This document shows, piece by piece, positions 9,465-18,997 of a DNA stretch of 64,000 nt. Within the stretch, counting starts at the first letter, position 1; each line of letters opens with the position of its first letter. The DNA comes from Gammaproteobacteria bacterium. GTDB taxonomy: Bacteria > Pseudomonadota > Gammaproteobacteria > Pseudomonadales > Pseudohongiellaceae. Below the pieces are notes generated by a model. It was not told where the DNA came from. It saw only the letters and a list, made by a program, of their open reading frames with translations, and made no database searches. The stretch spans positions 186,001 to 250,000 of the forward strand of contig PASF01000006.1 in assembly GCA_002711845.1 (NCBI GenBank). The letters run 5' to 3'. Position numbers and translations under genes: made by a program.

Positions 9465-10797
9465 ATGCAGCTAAGGTCAATACGGGAACTGAAAGGCCGG
9501 GCAGACAGCTTTTTGTGGGCAGACCGCCCCGCCCAGAACCGCTGGCAGCGTGCCGGCATCCGGGCGCTGCAGATCGCCTATGCGGTGATCCGGGATCTGG
9601 CGCAGGGCAATCTCAGCCTGCGCGCCATGAGCCTGGTGTACTACACGGTCATTGCCTTTGTACCTCTGCTGGCACTGGCCTTTGCGGTACTCAAAGGGCT
9701 GGGGGTTCACAACGAACTTGAACCTGCCCTGCTTGGGCTGCTGCAACCCTTCATGGGCGAATACAGCATCGAGATTGCGCAAAACATCGTCGGTTTCGTC
9801 GACAATGTGCGCGTAGATGTGCTCAGCGTGGTCAGTCTGGGCGTGCTGTTGTACACCGTACTGACCATGATGCAACGCATTGAGCTGTCCTTCAATTACA
9901 TCTGGTCTGTTGCCCAGGCCCGCAGCCTCGGCAGCCGGGTCAGCGAATACCTGTTTGCCATCATCGTGGCGCCGCTGCTGATTCTGCTGTCGGTCGGCAT
10001 CGCCTCCTATGTCAACACCGTGTTTTTTGTGCGGCTGCTGGAAAGCCTGCCTACCGGTGGCTTCCTGTTGCAGCTGATCGGTCAGGTCACCCCTTTCCTG
10101 TTCATGTCGCTGGCTTTTGCCCTGGCGTTCATCTTTATTCCCAATACCCGCGTGCATTTCCGCTCGGCCTTTGTCGGCGGTATCGTCACCACCGTCGCCT
10201 GGAAGTTGATGGGCTGGGTATTCCAGAACTTCATCACCGAATACTCGGCCAACGCAGTTGTCTACGCCGCGTTCTTCGCCGTCATCCTGTTGATGCTGGT
10301 TATTTACCTGGGCTGGCTGATGCTGCTGATCGGCTCATCCGTGGCGTTTTACCATCAGCATCCGTCCAAAACCTACGCCGGCCGCGAGCCACCCAAGCTC
10401 AGCCTGCGACTGAAAGAGGAAGTTGATCTCACCATCGCCTACCTGATCGTCAAGCGCTTCCAGCAAGGTGTGGAGCCCTGGTCAGTGGACGAGTTGCAGG
10501 CCTACACCCGACTGAGCCCGGCCATGATAGAATCTGCCGTGCAGATACTTACCGCCATAGGATTCATTCGCGCCACCGATGACAGCCCGCCCTGCTACCT
10601 GCCGGTGTCTACCGTGGATAATTGCCGGTTGCATGAGTTGCGCCACAAGGTGCGCACCTATGCCAGGGATCAACCTGACAACCGGTCCTGCTGCGCTGAA
10701 CAAATGCAGATTCGCAAAATACTGGATGATGCCGACAACAGCTGGAGCCAATCCTGCGGTAACACCACGCTAAAAGATCTGATCAAGAGTAAAGACC

Positions 10798-10805
<8 letters not shown>
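9465..10805 (+). CDS. YihY/BrkB-family inner-membrane protein
   Basis: Protein of 446 aa with about six membrane helices in residues 35-300 (for example MSLVYYTVIAFVPLLALAFA and LLMLVIYLGWLMLLIGSSVA), typical of the YihY family once misnamed RNase BN. The last 130 residues are soluble and resemble a winged-helix region, ending in a polar tail; the longer family members share this layout. Its function is unsettled. AGGAG precedes the ATG. Its 3' end overlaps the next gene by 8 bases. Confidence 0.88.
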
Positions 10806-12187
<1,382 letters not shown>

Positions 12188-12193
12188 GCCGCC

Positions 12194-12940
12194 TCAGCGA
12201 TCCAGCAGCGACTTGAGCAAGGGGATCGTCACTTTGCGCTGGGTCTCCAGCGAGTGCCGATCAAGCTCATGCAGCACAGCAACCAGGGCGCTCATGCTGC
12301 GCGCACTGCGACGGACCAGGTACCCGGCAACTTCGTCATTCAATTCAAAACCGAGATGGCCGGCGCGCAGTTTCAGCGCCGCCATCTTGTCATCATCGTT
12401 CAGTTGTTGCAGCTGAAAGACCGCCGCTGACTGCAGTCGCGAGTGCAGATCGCGCAATGTGAAGGGCGCATACTGCGGGCTACTGCGGGCCGCGACCAGT
12501 AACGGCGTTTGCCGGGCGGCCAGACGGTTGTAAAGATGAAACAGGGCTTCTTCCCATTCAGGGATACCTGCTACGTCATCAATGCTGTCCAGACACAGGA
12601 CGGCCAGCTGTTCCAGACCGCACAGGACGTCGGGTGACAGCTCACGCCATCCCGCCAGGTTCAGATAGAACACCGATTGTCCGAGCGCGTCAAGCTCATG
12701 GCAGACCGCCTGCAGCAGATGTGAGCAGCCCGCCCCGCTGCTCCCCCAAAGCCAGACAAACTCCTTTAACAGCGTGCCGCCGGTGCTCCCGGTGTCGTCG
12801 TGCCGCGTCCACTGACGGACGCACTGACGCAAATGGGTGAGAGTTGCCTGATTGGCGGGACCATAAAAATTGTCAAAGGTCGCCTCGTCATCCAGTCGTA
12901 GCCGCAGCGCCAGCTGGCGGGGTTGTTCGGCCACACTCAC
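12194..12940 (-). CDS. hda: Hda, regulatory inactivator of DnaA
   Basis: DnaA-like AAA+ protein of 248 aa without the DNA-binding domain of DnaA. It begins with a clamp-binding-type segment (QLALRL), then DNFYGPANQATL, a Walker A variant WGSSGAGCSHLLQA and Walker B LAVLCLDSIDDV. With the DNA-loaded beta clamp, Hda stimulates ATP hydrolysis by DnaA after initiation. The Walker A has SGAGCS instead of GxGKT/S, as is usual in Hda. The start is a GTG overlapping the upstream stop (GTGA). Confidence 0.93.
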   Translation of the reverse strand: MSVAEQPRQLALRLRLDDEATFDNFYGPANQATLTHLRQCVRQWTRHDDTGSTGGTLLKEFVWLWGSSGAGCSHLLQAVCHELDALGQSVFYLNLAGWRELSPDVLCGLEQLAVLCLDSIDDVAGIPEWEEALFHLYNRLAARQTPLLVAARSSPQYAPFTLRDLHSRLQSAAVFQLQQLNDDDKMAALKLRAGHLGFELNDEVAGYLVRRSARSMSALVAVLHELDRHSLETQRKVTIPLLKSLLDR

Positions 12941-14028
12941 TGCCGCGTCCAGCGATAGTGCAACAGATCCGAGGTCACGGCGCCCACTTCAAAGTTCACC
13001 GGTTGCAGGTCCCGGCCCAGACTGATGAACTCGCTCAGGTGCTGCCGTGTGCCGGCCAACTGCACCCGCAACTCAACCGTGTCGGCGCGCAATGCCGACA
13101 CATTGACATCGCGGACCACGGACAGCGACGCCAGGTAACGCATCAGTGCTGTGTGATTGCTCAGGTCGCTGATGCCTTCAATGCGCAACAGCACCTCATC
13201 TTCCTGTTCAAACTCACTGAGCACCAGCCCAAAGTGGTCCGCCAGGCGGGTGGTTACTTCATCCAGCGGAAACTCCATATAGGTCGCGACGCTGCTATCG
13301 ACGTGATCAAAGACGTGCACCTGGTCACGAAACAGAAATTGCCACAGGCCAACGACTTCATTGGCCGGGGTAATCAGCAGACGACCCGCCAGCACACTGT
13401 CAGCGCCATAACGCTGCCCGGCCTCGCGCAGGGCATCGACATCCAGCGCCCAGCCCTGATCGACAGTGACTATGCGTCGGTCGGTGAGGTCCAGCAGCGG
13501 AATCAGCACGGGCACAGCCCGCTCGGTGGCGAAATCACGGACCTGCATCAGCAAGGCATGTTCGGAACTGGAGCCCAGCATGGTACGACGGCCATCACTT
13601 TCCTGCACTGTGACCCATAACAGGATACTGGCCCGGTTGCGATCCCAGACCGGGATCTCGGCACGGTTAAGCAACTCGTCAATCAGGCTCTGATCAAAGC
13701 GCACATCCAGCCGGCGCTCAAGCCCCACCGTGCGGTAACTGACTTCGGCCACGTAGGCCGACGACCGTGGCACCGCCTCCTGAATCCGGGGGTGCTCCAG
13801 CCAGCGACGCTCGCCGGTCACCTTGACGATGACACGCTCGAAGGCTTCCCGGTAGGCGCCCTCGCGGGCAGCCTCACTCTGGTTCTCCACGACGATTTCC
13901 TGACCGTAAAGGCCATCGACGGGCAGCGCCTGCGCTGAAGGCGTCAGCCACAGGGCAAGCATCAGCAGCAGCCACACAGATCGGGCCGATGCCCACAATG
14001 CCAAAAATAGAGTTGTCATGCGCGTCAT
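12937..14028 (-). CDS. DUF2066 domain protein (exported, unknown function)
   Basis: Protein of about 363 aa with an N-terminal signal sequence (SVWLLLMLALWLTPSAQA) followed by VDGLYGQEIVVENQSEAARE, the typical start of the DUF2066 family. The family is periplasmic or membrane-associated and of unknown function, and is usually found between purM and hda, as here. The start is uncertain: ATGs at 14028 and 14019 are both possible, and none has a good ribosome site. Its stop overlaps the GTG of hda. Confidence 0.85.
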   Translation of the reverse strand: MTRMTTLFLALWASARSVWLLLMLALWLTPSAQALPVDGLYGQEIVVENQSEAAREGAYREAFERVIVKVTGERRWLEHPRIQEAVPRSSAYVAEVSYRTVGLERRLDVRFDQSLIDELLNRAEIPVWDRNRASILLWVTVQESDGRRTMLGSSSEHALLMQVRDFATERAVPVLIPLLDLTDRRIVTVDQGWALDVDALREAGQRYGADSVLAGRLLITPANEVVGLWQFLFRDQVHVFDHVDSSVATYMEFPLDEVTTRLADHFGLVLSEFEQEDEVLLRIEGISDLSNHTALMRYLASLSVVRDVNVSALRADTVELRVQLAGTRQHLSEFISLGRDLQPVNFEVGAVTSDLLHYRWTRQ

Positions 14029-14130
14029 GATAACCGATCGCCTGACTGTTTTACATAATCGCCTGACGAAGCCGCCGGCAACTGGTAAAATAGCGACAAT
14101 CAATTTTTTATCCAGGGATGCCTCATTTCC

Positions 14131-15213
14131 ATGACAAGCAAAGCGACTTCTTCCGCCAGTAATCAGCCAGCGAAAACCGGCCTCAGCTACAAGGATGCCG
14201 GTGTGGATATTGATGCCGGCGATGCGCTGGTGGAAAAAATCAAATCGGTCACCCAGTCAACACGTCGTCCCGAAGTGCTGTCCGGGCTGGGCGGTTTTGG
14301 CGCACTGTGTGAAATTCCCGAAGGCTACCGCAAGCCGGTACTGGTCTCGGCAACCGACGGCGTTGGCACCAAACTGAAGCTCGCCATCGACATGGGCAAA
14401 CATGACACCATTGGTATTGATCTGGTTGCCATGTGTGTTAACGACCTGATTGTTTGTGGTGCCGAGCCCCTGTTTTTCCTGGATTATTACGCCACCGGCG
14501 GGCTCAACGTGGATATTGCCACGGAAGTGGTCAGCGGCATAGGTGAAGGCTGCCGCCAGGCCGGCTGCTCGCTGATTGGCGGTGAAACCGCGGAAATGCC
14601 CGGCATGTATCAGCCGGGCGACTACGACCTCGCCGGGTTCGCCGTGGGTGTGGTAGAAAAAGACCAGATTATCGACAACAGCCAGGTCCAGGCCGGCGAC
14701 TGCCTGATTGGCCTGGCCTCATCGGGCCCGCATTCCAACGGCTATTCCCTGATTCGCAAGGTCCTGGAAGTGTCCAATGCCAAGCTGGACGATCCCTTTG
14801 GAGACAGCACCATGGGGGATGTACTGTTGGCCCCCACCGAGATTTATGTCAAGGCCCTGCAGACGCTGCAGGCGACACTGCCGGTGCATGCCATGGCGCA
14901 TATCACCGGTGGCGGCATTCTGGAAAACCTGCCTCGCGTGATGCCCGACTATACCGAGGCTGAGATTGACACGGACGCCTGGCAACGCCCGGCCATTTTT
15001 GAGTGGTTGCAGATGAGTGGCAATATCGCCAACCGGGAAATGCTGCGCACCTTCAATTGCGGCATCGGCATGATTCTCTGTGTGGCCGCCGACCAGGCCG
15101 ACCAGGCCATTGAGATCCTGCAGAAACAGACCCGTGGCGCTGTGCTGCTTGGACATATCCGCAACAGCAAACAGCAAAAGCCGGCTGTGGCACTGACCGG
15201 TAGTTATGTGTGA
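14131..15213 (+). CDS. purM: Phosphoribosylformylglycinamidine cyclo-ligase (AIR synthetase)
   Basis: Protein of 360 aa catalysing the fifth step of purine synthesis (FGAM to AIR, ATP-dependent). Conserved parts include [65 protein letters not shown] and [14 protein letters not shown]. The family starts about ten residues before SYKDAG; here the start is longer by roughly ten Ser/Thr-rich residues. It is divergent from the DUF2066 gene and its stop overlaps the purN start. Confidence 0.97.
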   Translation: MTSKATSSASNQPAKTGLSYKDAGVDIDAGDALVEKIKSVTQSTRRPEVLSGLGGFGALCEIPEGYRKPVLVSATDGVGTKLKLAIDMGKHDTIGIDLVAMCVNDLIVCGAEPLFFLDYYATGGLNVDIATEVVSGIGEGCRQAGCSLIGGETAEMPGMYQPGDYDLAGFAVGVVEKDQIIDNSQVQAGDCLIGLASSGPHSNGYSLIRKVLEVSNAKLDDPFGDSTMGDVLLAPTEIYVKALQTLQATLPVHAMAHITGGGILENLPRVMPDYTEAEIDTDAWQRPAIFEWLQMSGNIANREMLRTFNCGIGMILCVAADQADQAIEILQKQTRGAVLLGHIRNSKQQKPAVALTGSYV

Positions 15214-15947
15214 GCCCAGCGCCATCCGCTAACGCCCGGCCCTGCCAGGTCGTGGTACTGATTTCCGGCAGCGGCAGTAATCTGCAGGCCATCATGGATC
15301 ATGCTCAGACCGGCGGCTACGAGCTTGGTGCTGTCATCAGCAACCGCGCTGACGCCTATGGCCTGCAACGGGCGGCAGGCGCCGGCATCGCCACCCGCGT
15401 CCTGGACCACAAAGTTTTTACGACGCGAGAAGCGTTTGATGCGCAACTGATGCTGGAAATAGATGCGTTTCAACCTGACCTGGTGGTGCTGGCCGGCTTC
15501 ATGCGCATCCTCAGCAGTGGCTTCGTGCAGCACTACGCCGGACGCCTGCTGAATATTCACCCGTCACTGTTACCTGCGTACAAGGGTACCCAGACTCACC
15601 AGCGTGTTCTGGATGCCGGCGACTCCCGGCACGGCGCCAGCGTGCATTTTGTCACACCAGAGCTTGATGGCGGGCCGGTCATCCGGCAGGCCGTGATCAA
15701 CGTGCAGGCAGATGACAATAAGGACACTCTGGCACAGCGTGTTGCTATCGAAGAACACAGAATATACCCTGAAGTGGTGACCTGGTTCGCCCAAGGACGA
15801 TTGCAGCTGAATGCAGGCGGTGCGCTGCTTGACGGGCAGCGTCTGCCGGTCAGCGGCGTACAATCCGGCCCCCACCCCGGTCAAGAGCCCGGAAAAGAGT
15901 CCGGAAAAGAGTACGAAAAAGAGCCCGGTCAAGAATCCAGTCAATAG
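15210..15947 (+). CDS. purN: Phosphoribosylglycinamide formyltransferase with a repeat tail
   Basis: Formyl-THF-dependent enzyme of purine synthesis (GAR to FGAR). The phosphate loop [14 protein letters not shown], the catalytic region [13 protein letters not shown] with the Asn-x-His pair, and [11 protein letters not shown] with the catalytic Asp are intact. It starts at a GTG overlapping the purM stop (GTGA). The protein has 245 aa where the family has about 210; the extra end is a hydrophilic tail built on a PGQE/PGKE-type 4-residue repeat. Confidence 0.95.
   Translation: MSPAPSANARPCQVVVLISGSGSNLQAIMDHAQTGGYELGAVISNRADAYGLQRAAGAGIATRVLDHKVFTTREAFDAQLMLEIDAFQPDLVVLAGFMRILSSGFVQHYAGRLLNIHPSLLPAYKGTQTHQRVLDAGDSRHGASVHFVTPELDGGPVIRQAVINVQADDNKDTLAQRVAIEEHRIYPEVVTWFAQGRLQLNAGGALLDGQRLPVSGVQSGPHPGQEPGKESGKEYEKEPGQESSQ
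15877..15947. repeat. 12-bp tandem repeat encoding the PurN tail
   Basis: Six 12-base units (starts 15877, 15889, 15901, 15913, 15925 and a last partial unit at 15937) follow the pattern CCGGWMAAGAGY. The units at 15889 and 15901 are identical. They encode [20 protein letters not shown] and SSQ, and the stop codon lies in the last unit. The period is a whole number of codons. Confidence 0.8.
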
Positions 15948-16070
15948 CCCCGTGCACAGCAAGGCTGACTGTTTGGCTGGTATTCAGCTTGCCGGGCGTA
16001 AAGTACTTGCCGGACGCAAAGTACAGGAACAGATAAAGCTTTCACCCAGTTATCGGCAAAAGGCACCTTC

Positions 16071-16895
16071 ATGACGCTGTTACGACACACGCTATGCCTG
16101 CTTGCAACAACGGCGCTGAGCGTCCTGGTGGCCATGTCCGGCGCCCGCCTGCAGGCCGCGGAAACTGCCGGCCAGACGCCAGCAGATCAGCCCCCCCTCA
16201 TCGCCCCGACACCTTATGAGGCCGGTTACCAGGCTCGTGCCCGCGGCCTGAGCACCGATGCCTATCGCAACCTGGTGCAGACCGCTGACAATGTCGACAA
16301 TATCGACAATGTCTATCAGCTCCGTCACGGATTGTCTTTGCGGGTGCTGGGCGCCAATCTGATCACGGTGGCCGAGACCAGCCATTTTTACTGGCTTGAT
16401 AGCGGTGCAGTGCCGGTGTCATACGCCTTTGAGCAGAGCGGGCTGCGTCGGCGCCAGGAACGCATCAGCTTTGACTGGGACGCTCAACGCGCCACCGTGA
16501 CCAGGGATGATCGGGAGACCGTCACCGACATCAGCGACGGCTTGCTGGACAACCTCAGTTTTACCGCGCAGATGAGCTCACAGCTCCATGCCCGCCCGGC
16601 GTTGCTGACGCCGGGCACCACCCTGGAATACCCGATTCTTGATGGCACCGAGCCGGAGATACAGCAATATCGGGTGACGGCACGGGAGACCGTGGACACC
16701 CTGACCGGGCCTCTGGATACCGTGCTGATCGAGCGCATTCGCGAACCCGACAGTGATCGCAGCACCCGGATCTGGCTGGCGGTGGAGCACGAGTTTGTGC
16801 TGGCAAGACTGGAACAGATAGAAGACGGGGACACCACAGAGCTTCTGCTGTCATCGCTGACCATGGGGGATACCCGCCTGCAAAGCGCGGAGTAG
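16071..16895 (+). CDS. DUF3108 domain protein (exported)
   Basis: Protein of 274 aa with a signal peptide (LCLLATTALSVLVAMSGARL, cleaved near LQAAE) and a beta-rich body: YEAGYQARARGLSTDAYRNL, SHFYWLDSGAVPVSYAFEQSG and a late LLTPGTTLEYPILDGTE. This fits the DUF3108 family, found near purN in Pseudomonas relatives. The function is unknown; a periplasmic or outer-membrane location is likely. A short run of DNV/DNI repeats lies near residue 80. Confidence 0.82.
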   Translation: MTLLRHTLCLLATTALSVLVAMSGARLQAAETAGQTPADQPPLIAPTPYEAGYQARARGLSTDAYRNLVQTADNVDNIDNVYQLRHGLSLRVLGANLITVAETSHFYWLDSGAVPVSYAFEQSGLRRRQERISFDWDAQRATVTRDDRETVTDISDGLLDNLSFTAQMSSQLHARPALLTPGTTLEYPILDGTEPEIQQYRVTARETVDTLTGPLDTVLIERIREPDSDRSTRIWLAVEHEFVLARLEQIEDGDTTELLLSSLTMGDTRLQSAE

Positions 16896-16899
16896 AACC

Positions 16900-18390
16900 T
16901 CAGCGCTGCATCTCGTATTTACGCATTTTTTCAACCAGTGTCGTACGCCGGATATTGAGCCGGTCGGCGGCTCGCGCCACCACACCACCACTGTCGTCCA
17001 GCGCCTGCTCAATCAGACTGCGTTCCAGATTGCCCAGATACTCTTTCAGGTCCAGGCCGTTCAGCGGCAGCAGATTGCCGTTACCCGGACTCAACAGGGA
17101 ACTGGCGTCCCCGCCCAGTGCCGCCTCGGCAACCCGGGTATCACCATTGACGCGGTCTGCTTCCGGCTCGGCGTTTATCAGCTCTTCAGCCTCGTCAATG
17201 ACCTGAGGCAACTCAATGCCTTCAGGCTGGTACTGACGCGGCAGATCATGCACGCCCACCACGCCGTGCGGATGCATGATGGCCATGCGCTCTACCAGAT
17301 TGGCCAGCTCCCGCACATTACCGGGCCAGCTGTAATGGCCGAGGGCGCGAATGGCCGCCGAGTTGAAGCGCACTGAACCGCGTTTGCTGTTTTCCAGTCG
17401 CGAAATCAGTTCATTCAGCAAGAACGGGATGTCTGATGCGCGCTCCCGCAAGGATGGCATTTCGATGGGAAAAACGTTGATGCGGTAATACAGGTCCTGG
17501 CGGAACGTCCCGGCGTCAATCATGTTTTCCAGGTCACGGTGAGTGGCCGCCAGGATGCGCACATCCGTCTGCAGGGTTTTGGTGCCCCCCACGCGCTCGT
17601 AACTCTGCTCCTGGATCACCCGCAACAGCTTGACCTGCATGGGCAACGGCATATCACCGATCTCGTCAAGAAACAGGGTCCCCCCCTGCGCCAGTTCGAA
17701 GCGGCCCACGCGCGTGGAAATAGCGCCGGTAAAGGCACCCTTTTCATGACCAAAGAGTTCACTTTCCAGCAGGTCCGGGGGAATGGCCCCGCAATTGATC
17801 GGCACAAAGGGTTTGCTGGCACGGTTGGAATTGGCATGCAGGTTACGGGCGACAACTTCCTTGCCAGTACCCGACTCTCCGGTAATCAGGACCGTGACCT
17901 CGGTGTCCGCGACCTGTGACATGTAATGCCGTATGCGCTGCACCGAGGCGCTGTTGCCAACCAGGCTGCGAAACATGTTGTAGTCGCGCACACTGCCGAC
18001 ATCGCGCAGGCGGGCGTAATGATCACCATAGACCTGCGCCTTGTGCAAGGCGTCAAGCATAGGCTGATAACTCAGCGGCAGCGGGATGGTGGCCACCACA
18101 CGGGTGGAGATCTGTTCAGGGAGGTCGGGCAGTTCCTGGTCGCCCAGCAGCACCAGCGGCACGCCGTCCTGCCACTCGGCCAGCTCTTCCAGCAGCCCCG
18201 CCATCAGGCTGGGTTTGTAGTGTCCCACCAGGATCAGCTTGAGCCTGACCGGATCAATAGCCAGCGCAGCCGCTTCCTCACGCCAGTGCCCGCGCGCGAT
18301 CGTCGCCGGGCTCTCACCCAGAAACGTGAGCACGATACCCAGGTCGTGGCCCAGCTTCTTGCTGTCTTCTATTACCAATATCTGTGTCAT
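16900..18390 (-). CDS. fleQ: FleQ, sigma54-dependent master regulator of flagella
   Basis: Enhancer-binding protein of 496 aa. The N-terminal receiver-like domain (about 1-120) begins [20 protein letters not shown]. The central AAA+ domain has Walker A GESGTGKE, the sigma54-contact loop GAFTGA and the Walker [10 protein letters not shown]. The C-terminal Fis-type helix-turn-helix lies near [20 protein letters not shown]. In Pseudomonas FleQ activates class II flagellar genes with RpoN and binds cyclic di-GMP. Sigma54 boxes before fliD, flgB and flgA in this window are its probable targets. I chose the ATG at 18390; a TTG lies five codons upstream. Confidence 0.95.
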   Translation of the reverse strand: MTQILVIEDSKKLGHDLGIVLTFLGESPATIARGHWREEAAALAIDPVRLKLILVGHYKPSLMAGLLEELAEWQDGVPLVLLGDQELPDLPEQISTRVVATIPLPLSYQPMLDALHKAQVYGDHYARLRDVGSVRDYNMFRSLVGNSASVQRIRHYMSQVADTEVTVLITGESGTGKEVVARNLHANSNRASKPFVPINCGAIPPDLLESELFGHEKGAFTGAISTRVGRFELAQGGTLFLDEIGDMPLPMQVKLLRVIQEQSYERVGGTKTLQTDVRILAATHRDLENMIDAGTFRQDLYYRINVFPIEMPSLRERASDIPFLLNELISRLENSKRGSVRFNSAAIRALGHYSWPGNVRELANLVERMAIMHPHGVVGVHDLPRQYQPEGIELPQVIDEAEELINAEPEADRVNGDTRVAEAALGGDASSLLSPGNGNLLPLNGLDLKEYLGNLERSLIEQALDDSGGVVARAADRLNIRRTTLVEKMRKYEMQR

Positions 18391-18471
18391 GCCCGGTACC
18401 GGCAAAGCGTGATGGCACGAGTCTGCGCTGCACTATCCACTTTGCCCCTGTTGCGGCCTGGTGATCGATGC

Positions 18472-18481
18472 TGATCGATCA
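18472..18481. promoter_or_regulatory. Palindrome upstream of fleQ
   Basis: TGATCGATCA is a perfect 10-bp palindrome about 82 bases upstream of the fleQ ATG, preceded by a related copy TGATCGATGC (18462-18471). A third GTCGATGCTG follows at 18484. The clustering may mark an operator of fleQ; the binding protein is unknown. Confidence 0.3.
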
Positions 18482-18572
18482 GTGTCGATGCTGTTGCCGT
18501 TATTCCCAGGATCAATTAGACACTGCCCGGACCGACAGAGTCAAACGTTGACCGCCAATTCCTTGACTGATG

Positions 18573-18974
18573 TCACGAAGCCGCCTGGGTTGCCGGGTCT
18601 ATCTCCTGCCAGCTGCTTCTGAGCGTTTTCATCAGTTCGGCGACTTCGTCAACGATCGTGACATCGTTCTTCAGATTGGCTTCCAGCAGACGGCGCTGCA
18701 TGTATTCATACAGCCGCTCAAGATTGTCGACATAGTCGGGTGCCTGGTTGCGATCCAGGCTGCCCTGCAGCCCCCCAATGATGGTCGTGGCCTTGCTGAT
18801 CATGGCGCCCTTGAGCGCAATCTCCCGGCGTTCGATAGCACCCCGGGCCTGCGCCAGACGCTCCAGCGCACCGTTCATCAGCATCAGAATCAATTGATGG
18901 GGATTGGCGCCCTCCACACTCCCCACGTTGTTGACACGTTGATACTGGGCAATGGCGCTGTTAGCTGCGTACAT
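18573..18974 (-). CDS. fliS: FliS, flagellin export chaperone
   Basis: All-helical protein of 133 aa starting MYAANSAIAQYQRV, with the family segment GANPHQLILMLMNGALERLA. FliS binds the C-terminus of unassembled flagellin in the cytoplasm. It follows fliD by 23 bases, so it is probably read from the fliD promoter. fleQ lies 182 bases further on. Confidence 0.94.
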   Translation of the reverse strand: MYAANSAIAQYQRVNNVGSVEGANPHQLILMLMNGALERLAQARGAIERREIALKGAMISKATTIIGGLQGSLDRNQAPDYVDNLERLYEYMQRRLLEANLKNDVTIVDEVAELMKTLRSSWQEIDPATQAAS

Positions 18975-18997
18975 GGGTTAGTCCTCGTTAACTCGGG

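Noticed and set aside
18413-18430. Sigma54-like TGGCACGAGTCTGCGC upstream of fleQ
   Set aside because: It points away from fleQ on the plus strand and the GG-to-GC spacing is nine rather than ten bases.
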